Of a stretch of 10,461 nucleotides of DNA, positions 1 through 7,493 are shown one piece after another (positions within the stretch are counted from its first letter, which is position 1; each line of letters opens with the position of its first letter). The notes below the pieces were generated by a model. That model had not been told where the DNA came from, did not search any database, and saw only the letters and a list, made by a program, of their open reading frames with translations. This DNA comes from CAYSNP01 sp050945855 (lineage in GTDB: Bacteria; Bacillota; Clostridia; Christensenellales; DTU072), in contig JBMNTS010000041.1 of NCBI GenBank assembly GCA_050945855.1, forward strand, positions 1 through 10,461. Reading direction: 5' to 3'. The translations under genes and the position numbers were made by a program.

Positions 1-1437
1 GGGAATGAAGAGACGCTGTTCACGCTTGCGGATAAGCTGTTTTATAATTGCTCCGCTCTGGAAGAGATAATCAACCTGCCCGACAGCGTAAGCGTAATAG
101 GCCCTTTGGCTTTTTATAACACAAGCGCCCTTAGTAGCTTTAACTTTCCCGAGGATATCGAGGAAATAAGGGAGCGGGCTTTTATGGGCGCGGGTATAAC
201 CGTCGCCGACCTGGAGGATGCCGCAAAAGTGGGAGTAGAGGCTTTCGCGAGCAGCGCCGTGGCAAGCCTTGTCTGCTCGGATAATCTGCAGGACATCGGC
301 GCGGACGCTTTTCTGAACACCCCTTGGCAAAACGGCTTGTTAAACAGCAATAATTACGCCGAAATAAACAATATCCTGCTTAAGGTAAAAGCAAGTCTTG
401 ACAGCTTTGAAGTGCCGAAAAGCATTGTAAAAGTCGCGGACAAGTGCTTTGCCAAAGAGGGAATGGAAATTGTTTTGCGGCAGGGACACAAGCCCACACT
501 TATTCCCAGCGCGCTGCCTGCCGTTTATGATATTATTGTGGAACAGGATTGCATTCAGGAATACCTCAATTTCTACAGCGCTCAGATAAAAGTAAATATC
601 CTATACGAATCCTCTTTCAGCTATGAGGACCGCTATTCCTTTGAGTTGCTGGAAAACGGGGATGGCAACGGCGTAATCATTAAAAGCTGTTCCACAAATG
701 AAAAGGAAATTGACCTTACGCAAATATTTGCGGGCAAAAATATCAAAAAGATAAAAAGGGCGGCTTTCGGCTCCTCTTCCCCATCCTCTTATTGTCCCAA
801 TCTGCAAATAGTCCGTCTGCCCGAGGACGCCGGCGGGATAAGCCAAAACGCCTTTAATACGGTTATCCGCGCTGTGTTTATCGACCAGGTCGGCACGGGG
901 ATTTTGCAACTTAGCGGCGACCCGGTAAGCACTACCGTCAAAGGGGGCTTTGAGTACAAGCTTTATGTGCCAAATGATAAGCTGCAGGATTACAAAAACG
1001 CTTATACCTTTATGGATAATGATAATATCCATTCCGCCGATATAGTGCGCGGAAACGGGCTATGCGTGGATATCGTCTCTTCCAAAGCGTATGTCGTGCA
1101 ATATCTGGGCATGGAAAGCGAACTGACCATAGAAAGCGAATACGACGGCGCGCCTTTGGCGGGCATTGCGCCGTACGCTTTTTGCGGCAACGATACTTTG
1201 CGCACAATCACGATTGCGGACGGAGACACCTTGAGCATAGGCATGCTGGCTTTTTACGATATGTATTCGCAAATGGAATTTCTTATTTACCGAACAAGCC
1301 CGCCGACATTGGGCGAAAGTGCTTTCGGCGGTACCGCGCAAGGGAATTATAAGTTATACGTGCCTGCGGAGGCGGTAAATACCTACAAGTCACAATGGAG
1401 TAAATATAAGGATTTGATTTTCCCTATAACTGATTAA
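1..1437 (+). CDS. BspA-type leucine-rich-repeat surface protein, C-terminal part (5' truncated by window edge)
   Basis: The reading frame is open from base 1, and 478 residues are visible before tandem TAA TAA stops. The first in-frame TTG at 106 is internal, because good LRR sequence precedes it (LADKLFYNCSALEEI). The fragment carries irregular BspA/LRR_5 repeats with recurring 'L..I.LP..V..I...AF' units, clearest at fragment residues 10-110, 140-150 and 385-420. These alternate with a connector ending in 'KLYVP....YK' (residues 319-332 and 450-463; a degenerate copy at about 164-200). Proteins of this family are usually secreted or surface-attached and have been linked to adhesion, but the ligand cannot be read from sequence. 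The C-terminus (KLYVPAEAVNTYKSQWSKY, then FPITD) is a typical family ending and has no LPXTG or membrane anchor, so any anchoring or signal peptide must be in the missing N-terminal part. Family assignment is firm; function is not. Confidence 0.88.
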   Translation, partial: GNEETLFTLADKLFYNCSALEEIINLPDSVSVIGPLAFYNTSALSSFNFPEDIEEIRERAFMGAGITVADLEDAAKVGVEAFASSAVASLVCSDNLQDIGADAFLNTPWQNGLLNSNNYAEINNILLKVKASLDSFEVPKSIVKVADKCFAKEGMEIVLRQGHKPTLIPSALPAVYDIIVEQDCIQEYLNFYSAQIKVNILYESSFSYEDRYSFELLENGDGNGVIIKSCSTNEKEIDLTQIFAGKNIKKIKRAAFGSSSPSSYCPNLQIVRLPEDAGGISQNAFNTVIRAVFIDQVGTGILQLSGDPVSTTVKGGFEYKLYVPNDKLQDYKNAYTFMDNDNIHSADIVRGNGLCVDIVSSKAYVVQYLGMESELTIESEYDGAPLAGIAPYAFCGNDTLRTITIADGDTLSIGMLAFYDMYSQMEFLIYRTSPPTLGESAFGGTAQGNYKLYVPAEAVNTYKSQWSKYKDLIFPITD

Positions 1438-1478
1438 TAAAAAAGAATATTTGACCCGCCCTTTTTCATACTAACAAT
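1438..1478 (+). promoter_or_regulatory. Possible sigma-E-like (sporulation) promoter abutting the VanW start codon
   Basis: This 41-base gap separates the LRR and VanW genes. It contains GAATATT (1445-1451), 15 bases, then CATACTAA (1467-1474). The Bacillus sigma-E consensus is KMATATT-N14/15-CATACAMT; the -35 element matches fully and the -10 has two mismatches. A start of transcription 5-8 bases after the -10 would fall at or next to the ATG at 1479, giving a leaderless or near-leaderless mRNA, and no Shine-Dalgarno sequence is present. A competing housekeeping reading is TTGACC (1451-1456), 16 bases, AACAAT (1473-1478), but it would start transcription inside the gene. No terminator hairpin is seen here, so read-through from the LRR gene is also possible. 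Confidence 0.4.
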
Positions 1479-2717
1479 ATGAAAAAAAAGACTATCCTGC
1501 TTCTTACACTGCTGGCATTGCCTATTATGCTGGTGTTGTTGGGAGGCTATACTTATTTTAAATCTTTTTTTACCTTGCGCATTGAACATGAGGGGAGCAT
1601 CGTTTTTGAAAAGCGGTATCAAATCCCTTTCGGCGTCATAGTGGCCACCGCCGTAAGACATAACGGCGATTACGCCAAATATTATCGGGCAAGGACGGAC
1701 TTGACATATTCCCAAAAGCTTAACTACCTTTCCCATGGGCTGGGCAGAGACTTGATTGAGCTTAACAGATACAACAGCGCCCCAAAGGATGCCGCTTACC
1801 TTTGGGATAGCGAAAATACCGAATTTACTTACCAAAAAGAGGCTTGGGGGCAAGAAGTGGATATGTCCGCTTTGGCGGAGGCGGTATTTGAAAATTTGTC
1901 CGCCGTCACCAAAATAAGGCTGCCCTGCAAGCCCCTGCCGCCCGCAAAAAAATATCAGGATATAAGAAAGGCTACCGCGCTCAGGGGCTTTTACAGCACC
2001 GATTATTCTTCCAGCGCGTTTGCGCGCAAGCATAACATCGCGCTTGCCGCCCAAAGATTAAACGGCACGGTAATCGCTCCGGGGGAAATATTATCCTTTA
2101 ATAAAGTGGTGGGGGCAAGGACGGCCGCCAACGGTTTTTTGCAGAGCATAATCATTTCGGAGGGGCATTTTGTGCCCGGCACGGGTGGCGGCGTGTGTCA
2201 GGTATCCACCACGCTTTATAACGCCTGCCTCAGGGCGGGATTGACCATAAATTACGCCCGCCCGCATTCCCTGCCTGTCTCATACGTGCCGCCCTCCTGC
2301 GATGCCATGGTAAGCAACGTCAACGATTTGATAATAAAAAACGAAACGGATTCCGCTTTCTTTATAAAGACGCAGGCGGACGGCGCGGTGCTGAGCGTGT
2401 ACGTATACGGGGACGATACCACAAACGGCTCCGTCTTTAAAATAAAAAGCGTGGTAGAGCGGCGCATAGAATGCAACGAATACGAAGAGGTCGTTGACCA
2501 CACTCTTTTGCCGGGAGAAAGAAAGGTAATAAAAACGCCCAAAGCGGGGCTGGTAAGTTCCGCGTATATCGAATACTATAAAAACGGCGTGCCGGTGGGC
2601 TCAAAAAAAATCAGGCAGGACTATTACAGAGCGCAAAAAGGGGTTATATCGGTAAGCCCGCATACAAAATCCGATTTACACGACGGCGAAATCGAAATTC
2701 CTGATATTGACTCTTAA
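1479..2717 (+). CDS. Membrane-anchored VanW family protein with C-terminal G5-like domain
   Basis: This 412-residue protein begins with MKKK and a hydrophobic segment at residues 5-27, which should be an uncleaved anchor with the rest outside. Residues about 35-150 resemble the poorly conserved extracytoplasmic region before VanW domains (putative peptidoglycan-binding PG_binding_4 type; weak). The VanW domain spans about 168-315, with 'LNGTVIAPGEILSFN', 'GFLQSIIISEG' and the invariant-looking GTGGGVCQVSTTLYN around Cys240. Residues about 322-395 look like a G5 domain (E-rich strand, TLLPGERKV, then YYKNGV). The family is widespread in Gram-positives; its name comes from the VanB vancomycin cluster, yet VanW is not needed for resistance and its biochemical role is unknown. 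No van resistance genes are nearby, so this is not evidence of glycopeptide resistance. ATG 1479 is chosen because it precedes the lysine-rich signal anchor and an in-frame TGA lies at 1452-1454; it has no ribosome binding site. The 3' end overlaps lepB by 42 bases on the opposite strand. Confidence 0.93.
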   Translation: MKKKTILLLTLLALPIMLVLLGGYTYFKSFFTLRIEHEGSIVFEKRYQIPFGVIVATAVRHNGDYAKYYRARTDLTYSQKLNYLSHGLGRDLIELNRYNSAPKDAAYLWDSENTEFTYQKEAWGQEVDMSALAEAVFENLSAVTKIRLPCKPLPPAKKYQDIRKATALRGFYSTDYSSSAFARKHNIALAAQRLNGTVIAPGEILSFNKVVGARTAANGFLQSIIISEGHFVPGTGGGVCQVSTTLYNACLRAGLTINYARPHSLPVSYVPPSCDAMVSNVNDLIIKNETDSAFFIKTQADGAVLSVYVYGDDTTNGSVFKIKSVVERRIECNEYEEVVDHTLLPGERKVIKTPKAGLVSSAYIEYYKNGVPVGSKKIRQDYYRAQKGVISVSPHTKSDLHDGEIEIPDIDS

Positions 2718-3200
2718 AAATACTACGCCTACAATCTTATCCATTTCCCCAATATAGCCGGAATGGCTGTCCGAGGAATGATTTCTGTTGTCGCCTAAAT
2801 AATAAAATTGTCCTTCTCCCACTATTACTTCATCCTGGGAGTATTCCATTTTTTCATTGATGTACGGCTCTATAAGTTTTTCGCCGTTGCGGAAAACGAA
2901 AATACCGTCCTCTTCTCTTTTTATCTCTATTCTGTCTCCGGGCAGCCCGATTAAGCGCTTGACAAGGGTTTTATTGTGAGGCTCCGAATAAAAAATGATT
3001 ATGTCCCCATATTCCGGTTGAGCTAATCTGTAAACTATTGCTCTGTCCTCATGGTGTATGGTAGGCTCCATACTGTCTCCCTCGATAGGGATGGAGGCGA
3101 TAAGGTATTGAGTGACAAAACTGGATAACACAAAAGCCAATCCCACTACGATAATGAGGGAAACGATAGTTTTTATGTTCTTTTCCATTTCTGTTCTCAT
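2676..3200 (-). CDS. lepB: Signal peptidase I (type I leader peptidase)
   Basis: This 174-residue protein cleaves signal peptides from exported preproteins at the outer face of the membrane. A single transmembrane segment at residues about 11-31 is followed by the catalytic GDSMEPT box with nucleophile Ser43. The general-base lysine Lys81 lies in TLVKRLIGLPGD, and box E GDNRNHSSDS is at 136-145. Length and the single anchor fit Gram-positive Sip-type enzymes. The start codon overlaps the stop of the upstream hydrolase-like gene in an ATGA, and there is no convincing Shine-Dalgarno sequence (AGG is 15 bases away), so translation probably depends on coupling. An in-frame ATG at codon 5 is an alternative start. 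It is the last gene of the six-gene minus-strand block, and its final 14 codons, stop included, lie antisense to the end of the VanW gene. A dedicated role for products of this operon is possible, but a housekeeping role is equally plausible. Confidence 0.96.
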   Translation of the reverse strand: MRTEMEKNIKTIVSLIIVVGLAFVLSSFVTQYLIASIPIEGDSMEPTIHHEDRAIVYRLAQPEYGDIIIFYSEPHNKTLVKRLIGLPGDRIEIKREEDGIFVFRNGEKLIEPYINEKMEYSQDEVIVGEGQFYYLGDNRNHSSDSHSGYIGEMDKIVGVVFLRVNIRNFDFAVV

Positions 3201-4822
3201 ATAAGTATGATGTTGCCTATCGCGAAAGGCTTTTCTCCTTTTATCCTGATATATTTTACCATAGAAAAATCCTTCAGCGCAATAAGTTCCTTATCTTTTG
3301 CATCTTGGGCTTCTATGGTAAAGACCTCAAAGGTTTCCTCGGCAGCGTCCGCTTCCAGCGAAAGAAAATATTCCTTCAGCCTGCCCTCTCTGACTTCGCC
3401 TAAAATCACCTCTATATCGTTTTCGCTGGCGTTTTTTAACTCAATCTGCAGCAGCGCGCCTTCTTTGACGTATGCGGCGTCCCCGATTTCATAAGTAATC
3501 AGGTCGTTGGTGGCGCTGGATAACTCGGTAAGCCCCAGCTTGTTCTTTATCCTCTTTATCCCCTCGCCGAAAAGCACGGGCAGGGAGGTTACCGCTGCAA
3601 AAGTATGCTCGGAGTCGGTGTTGGAATAAAGCAACCGTTTTACCGGAGTTGCCGCCTCATCCTGCTCCTCCGTCTCAACGTAAACGGGCAGGGTGGAAAG
3701 TCTGGAGCCGTCCTCGTAAATTACTTCCCCGAAAGCCAGCACCTCTCCGCACGCTTGCGGAACTTTGGTAATATATTCCCCCACTCCCGCCATCTCGCAG
3801 CTTTGGTACACATAGTTGCGGTATCTGCGGTCGTTTTCGCAAAAAGAAATATATACCCCTACGCTTTCCGGCTTGAGTCCGGACCTTTCGGTAATATAAA
3901 GATATAAGTCCTCTTCCTGCAGTTTTTCCTTTATCAGAGGGTTGCTTGCCAGCGGTTTCTTTTCTATTATGCTGCCGATAGAATTACGTACGGCGTTGTA
4001 GCTAAAATTGTCTATATAGTCTTTTGCGCGCGGAGTAATGGTGAACACCCTTTCCACGTCCTCGGGAAGCAAAGACAAAAAGTTGGCAAGCCTGTCTATA
4101 TCCACGCTTTCCGAATTGCTGCCTACTCCTATTACCACGGGACATCTGATCAGTTTGGCGTAAGCGCTGCTGCTCGCGCCCATAAGGTAGGCTATGCGCT
4201 CCTCCTCTTTTTCCGGGTTGTTGGAGGGGTCATGGTAATTGTATTGCAGATATTCCGAATACGCCGCTCCGTTAAGACAAACCAGCCCGTCCGCCCGCCT
4301 GTCCAGTCCGGCGGCGCAAATAGCGACGTCCGCGCCTTCTTTAATCCCCAAAAGGATAATTTTGCCCCAGCCTATAAGCTCGCGCGTAAAGGTAATAGCC
4401 CGTCTGAACACTTTGGTATACAGATACAGTGAAGTGTCCAGCGCGCTCTCCTGCAATTTTGTCAGATGGCTGCCCGCCTGTTCTATATGCCCGTAAGAAA
4501 AGTCCTGCGGATACGCCGTAGCGCTATCCGGAAAGATACCGGTATAATCTATCTCCACCACGTTGTAGCCGCAGGACACCAAATTGTCCGTCAAACTTTC
4601 GTCGGTTGGGGCGTAATAGCTTCCCGCGATTAATATGGTGTGCGCCTGCCCCTTAGCCCTGTTGACACGCGCGTAAATCGGGGTAGGCTGCGATTGTATA
4701 TCCGCGTCAAAGGTATAACGCTCCAGGTTGCCGCGCTTATTCAGTAATTGTAAGTTTATGGGAGAGCCTTCCGGCTCGTAGTCCGCCCAGATTTCAGAGG
4801 GCGCTAACATTTTTATTGACAT
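3197..4822 (-). CDS. Alpha/beta-hydrolase-like protein, probable pseudoenzyme, with C-terminal beta-rich region
   Basis: The 541-residue product has no signal peptide and is probably cytoplasmic. Residues about 45-290 read as an alpha/beta-hydrolase core of the acyl-CoA thioesterase/acetyl-xylan-esterase kind: strand HTILIAGSYY (61-70), strand YNVVEIDYTG (86-95), the nucleophile-elbow strand KIILLGIKEGADVAI (154-168) and strand CPVVIGVGS (227-235). The elbow, normally G-x-S-x-G, is G159-I-K161-E-G163, so the serine is replaced by lysine. No histidine occurs where the catalytic one is expected (around residues 262-275, TITPRAKDYIDNF). Residues about 300-541 look beta-rich and end in VKYIRIKGEKPFAIGNIILI, perhaps a sandwich domain; I do not recognise it. 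Start ATG 4822 has the Shine-Dalgarno AGAGGTG at 4833-4839, ten bases upstream and inside the end of the ATPase gene. The stop overlaps lepB by four bases. Fold assignment is moderate; loss of hydrolase activity is inferred from the missing residues, and the real function is unknown. Confidence 0.7.
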   Translation of the reverse strand: MSIKMLAPSEIWADYEPEGSPINLQLLNKRGNLERYTFDADIQSQPTPIYARVNRAKGQAHTILIAGSYYAPTDESLTDNLVSCGYNVVEIDYTGIFPDSATAYPQDFSYGHIEQAGSHLTKLQESALDTSLYLYTKVFRRAITFTRELIGWGKIILLGIKEGADVAICAAGLDRRADGLVCLNGAAYSEYLQYNYHDPSNNPEKEEERIAYLMGASSSAYAKLIRCPVVIGVGSNSESVDIDRLANFLSLLPEDVERVFTITPRAKDYIDNFSYNAVRNSIGSIIEKKPLASNPLIKEKLQEEDLYLYITERSGLKPESVGVYISFCENDRRYRNYVYQSCEMAGVGEYITKVPQACGEVLAFGEVIYEDGSRLSTLPVYVETEEQDEAATPVKRLLYSNTDSEHTFAAVTSLPVLFGEGIKRIKNKLGLTELSSATNDLITYEIGDAAYVKEGALLQIELKNASENDIEVILGEVREGRLKEYFLSLEADAAEETFEVFTIEAQDAKDKELIALKDFSMVKYIRIKGEKPFAIGNIILI

Positions 4823-4825
4823 TTC

Positions 4826-7483
4826 TTATTTGCACCTCTTATCCGGGCATATTTTTCTCATAACCGCCTTTTGCGCTTCCACCAGGGGGATGATAAGGAC
4901 GGCGCAGCCCAGACAAATCAGCCATTGTGTTAGGTTAAGCATTACGGTGTTAAATATGCTGTTTAAGAAAGGTACCATCACTACCGCGAACAATAATAGT
5001 ATACCCGTCAGAAAGGCTTTGTTAATATATGAATTCTCAAAGGGGTTGGAGGAAAATAAACTCTGCCTTGCGGAACGCATATTGAAGGAATGGAAAAGCT
5101 GAATAAGGCACAGTGTAACAAACGCCATTGTCATGGGTATGGTATGATCGGCTATGCCCGCCGCCAATAAATAGTTGCCTATTAAAAATGCCGCAAGCAC
5201 CAGTATGGTCTGGAACACGCCCTGCACGACAATGTTTATGCCCATTTCTCCCGCAAAAAGGGAGGCGCCCGATTTGCGCGGAGGATATTTCATAATATCA
5301 GGCTCCGCCTTTTCCATGCCCAAAGCCAGGGCGGGCAATCCGTCCGTTACCAGATTTACCCATAAAATCATTACCGGGGTAAGAAAGGGCATATCCAGTA
5401 TAACCGTAACGATAAATAAAGTAAGCACTTCGGAAATATTGCTGCTGAGCAAAAATTGAATGGCCTTTTTGATGTTGGAAAAAACTTTTCTGCCTTCCTC
5501 GGCGGCCGCCACTATTGTGGCGAAATTGTCGTCGGCAAGCACCATATCGCTTGCGCCTTTGCTGACTTCGGTACCCGTGATACCCATGCCGATGCCTATG
5601 TCCGCGCTCTTGATGCCGGGAGCGTCGTTTACCCCGTCACCGGTCATGGCGACTACCTTATTAAGGCTTTGGAAAGCCTTGACTATGCGCACCTTATTCT
5701 CAGGGCTTACGCGCGCGAATACGCGGTAGCGCATAAGGCTGGCTCTGAACTCCTCTTCCGGGAGCCTGTCAAGCTCGGGGCCGGATATAACAATGCTGTC
5801 CTCTTCCAGAATCCCTATTTCCGCGGCTATGGCGCGCGCCGTTTCCATGTGGTCGCCCGTAATCATTATGGGAGTCATCCCCGCGCCTTTGCATACCTCT
5901 ACCGCGCGCTTTACCTCGGGACGGGGCGGGTCAATCATACCCGCAAGGCCGATAAAAGTCAAACCGCTCTCCAGAGATTCCATATCCTCAAGGTTTTCGC
6001 CCTTTACGGCAAATGCCAGCACTCTTAGCGCCGCTCTGGTCATTTTCAGGTTGGCTTCGTTAAGCTTCTCGATATCGGCGGCGGTAATTCTTCTTACCTT
6101 GCCGTCATAGATATGCGTGCATCTCTTTATTAGCACGTCAAACGCGCCCTTGGTGTACGAGGTCTCCCGCTTGCCGTCGGTATGCACCGATGTCATAAGC
6201 TTTCTTGCGGAATCAAAAGGGATGTCCCGTAAATGCTTATTATCCGCTATTATCTTAACAGGGTCGCGGTCAATCTTTAACAGATACGCCAGCAGCGCGT
6301 TTTCGGTAGGGTCACCTATTATTTTGCCGTTGTCTAATACCGAATCGTTGCAAAGCGCCATTGCCTTGATAAGATATTCCCGCGCGGGGTCGTCCGCTTT
6401 CTTTTCCTCAGCGCCGTAAAGAGAATCCCCGGGCGTGTAAAGCTGTTTTATGGTCATTTGGTTTAGGGTCAGCGTGCCCGTTTTGTCCGAACAGATAACC
6501 TCGCAGCAGCCCAGCGTTTCCACGGCGGGCAGGTTGCGCACAATGGCGTTTTGTTTGCTCATTCGCTGCACGCCTATCGCAAGCACAATAGTGACTACGG
6601 CGGGCAGTCCCTCGGGTATCGCCGCCACCGCAATGGCTACGGAGAGCATAAACGCGTCCAGAATATCCGCCTTACGGATAAGGGAGGCGGCAAAAATGAT
6701 GACCGCTATAATAAGCACCAGCAGGCTGAGCGCTTTTGCCGTCTTGGCAAGCTGAGTCTGCAACGGCGTTTGGGTCTGCTGCTCATCCGACAGCATGCGG
6801 GCTATTTTGCCCACTTCGGTATTCATACCCGTAGCCGTAACCACTCCCCACCCTTTGCCGTAACTTACAATGCCCGAACTGTACGCCATATTTTTACGGT
6901 CGCCCAAAGGCGTTGCGGAATCCGAAAGGGTGTCGTCGTGCTTTTCTATGGGCACGGACTCTCCCGTTAAGGCGGACTCGTCAATTTTAAGACTGCTGCA
7001 CTCGCAAAGGCGAATATCCGCGGGCACTATATCACCCGCTTTTAGGATAACGATATCGCCGGGCACAATCTCCTCGCCCTTAATCTCCTTGATGTGCCCG
7101 TCACGGCGCACCATGGCGAAAGGTTTGTTAAGATTTTTGAGCGCGTCCAGCGCGGCTTCCGCCTTATTGTCCTGCACCAGGCCTATAATGGCGTTGACTA
7201 TAACGATAACCAAAATAAGAGCGCCCTCTATCAGCTCCGAATACTCGCGCTGTACAATGGCGATAATACCCGAAACCAGAGCGGCTGCTATCAAAACGAT
7301 TATCATTACGTCTGTCAGCTGACCTAAAAATTTTTTAAAAAGGCTTTTCTTTTTAGGCTCTTCAAGGGTGTTTCTGCCTTCTTTTTGCAATCTTTCCTCT
7401 GCATCCTTGCTGCTTAAACCGTTAGGCGAAGAATGCAGCAGACTAAATACCGTGTCAATATCTTTATCGAAATAATTAGCCAT
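4826..7483 (-). CDS. P-type Ca2+-transporting ATPase (type II, SERCA/PMCA-like)
   Basis: This 885-residue membrane pump uses ATP to export Ca2+ from the cytoplasm. The order is complete: N-terminal cation-ATPase domain (1-50), M1-M2 (about 57-104), actuator with TGES (173-176), M3-M4 with PEGLP (290-294), phosphorylation site DKTGTLT with Asp333, nucleotide-binding KGAFD (Lys445), ITGDH (541-545), hinge TGDGVND (614-620), and M5-M10 (about 675-870). Ca2+ ligands known from SERCA are conserved: Glu291 in M4, Asn682 and Glu685 in M5 (SSNISEV), and Asn710, Thr713 and Asp714 in M6 (WVNLVTDGLP). The M8 glutamate of SERCA appears to be Gln795 (LIQLFHSFN), as in many bacterial Ca2+ pumps, suggesting one Ca2+ per cycle. 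The ATG directly follows the stop codon of the GH20 gene with no gap, and GGAAGGA just before it lies within that gene's last codons. Mn2+ or mixed specificity cannot be excluded. Confidence 0.95.
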   Translation of the reverse strand: MANYFDKDIDTVFSLLHSSPNGLSSKDAEERLQKEGRNTLEEPKKKSLFKKFLGQLTDVMIIVLIAAALVSGIIAIVQREYSELIEGALILVIVIVNAIIGLVQDNKAEAALDALKNLNKPFAMVRRDGHIKEIKGEEIVPGDIVILKAGDIVPADIRLCECSSLKIDESALTGESVPIEKHDDTLSDSATPLGDRKNMAYSSGIVSYGKGWGVVTATGMNTEVGKIARMLSDEQQTQTPLQTQLAKTAKALSLLVLIIAVIIFAASLIRKADILDAFMLSVAIAVAAIPEGLPAVVTIVLAIGVQRMSKQNAIVRNLPAVETLGCCEVICSDKTGTLTLNQMTIKQLYTPGDSLYGAEEKKADDPAREYLIKAMALCNDSVLDNGKIIGDPTENALLAYLLKIDRDPVKIIADNKHLRDIPFDSARKLMTSVHTDGKRETSYTKGAFDVLIKRCTHIYDGKVRRITAADIEKLNEANLKMTRAALRVLAFAVKGENLEDMESLESGLTFIGLAGMIDPPRPEVKRAVEVCKGAGMTPIMITGDHMETARAIAAEIGILEEDSIVISGPELDRLPEEEFRASLMRYRVFARVSPENKVRIVKAFQSLNKVVAMTGDGVNDAPGIKSADIGIGMGITGTEVSKGASDMVLADDNFATIVAAAEEGRKVFSNIKKAIQFLLSSNISEVLTLFIVTVILDMPFLTPVMILWVNLVTDGLPALALGMEKAEPDIMKYPPRKSGASLFAGEMGINIVVQGVFQTILVLAAFLIGNYLLAAGIADHTIPMTMAFVTLCLIQLFHSFNMRSARQSLFSSNPFENSYINKAFLTGILLLFAVVMVPFLNSIFNTVMLNLTQWLICLGCAVLIIPLVEAQKAVMRKICPDKRCK

Positions 7484-7493
7484 TTATCCTTCC
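7484..7493 (-). promoter_or_regulatory. Ribosome binding site of the Ca2+-ATPase gene embedded in the GH20 stop region
   Basis: Read on the minus strand, GGAAGGA (7493-7487) is followed by TAA (7486-7484, the GH20 stop) and then at once by the ATPase ATG (7483-7481). Spacing from the purine run to the start is only three bases, short for a Shine-Dalgarno site. Initiation therefore probably relies on ribosomes finishing the upstream gene. Confidence 0.6.

Noticed and set aside
106..108. TTG at 106 as the start of the LRR gene
   Set aside because: The same frame is open to base 1 and encodes good LRR sequence before this codon, with no ribosome binding site, so the gene begins outside the window.
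1434..2054. A 206-codon minus-strand open frame opposite the VanW gene
   Set aside because: Its translation resembles no family and it lies fully antisense to a clearly conserved VanW protein; it is a shadow of that gene.
2647..2677. Possible terminator hairpin (ATCGG ... CCGAT) near the convergent gene ends
   Set aside because: The stem is only five base pairs with a long loop and no proper U-run follows; it is within coding sequence and too weak to call.
1479..2717. VanW as evidence for a vancomycin-resistance cluster
   Set aside because: No ligase, dehydrogenase, dipeptidase or two-component genes are nearby, and VanW-domain proteins are common in bacteria without resistance.
5456..6028. 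A 190-codon plus-strand open frame inside the Ca2+-ATPase gene
   Set aside because: It is antisense to the conserved phosphorylation and hinge regions of the pump, and its translation looks like random reverse-frame sequence.
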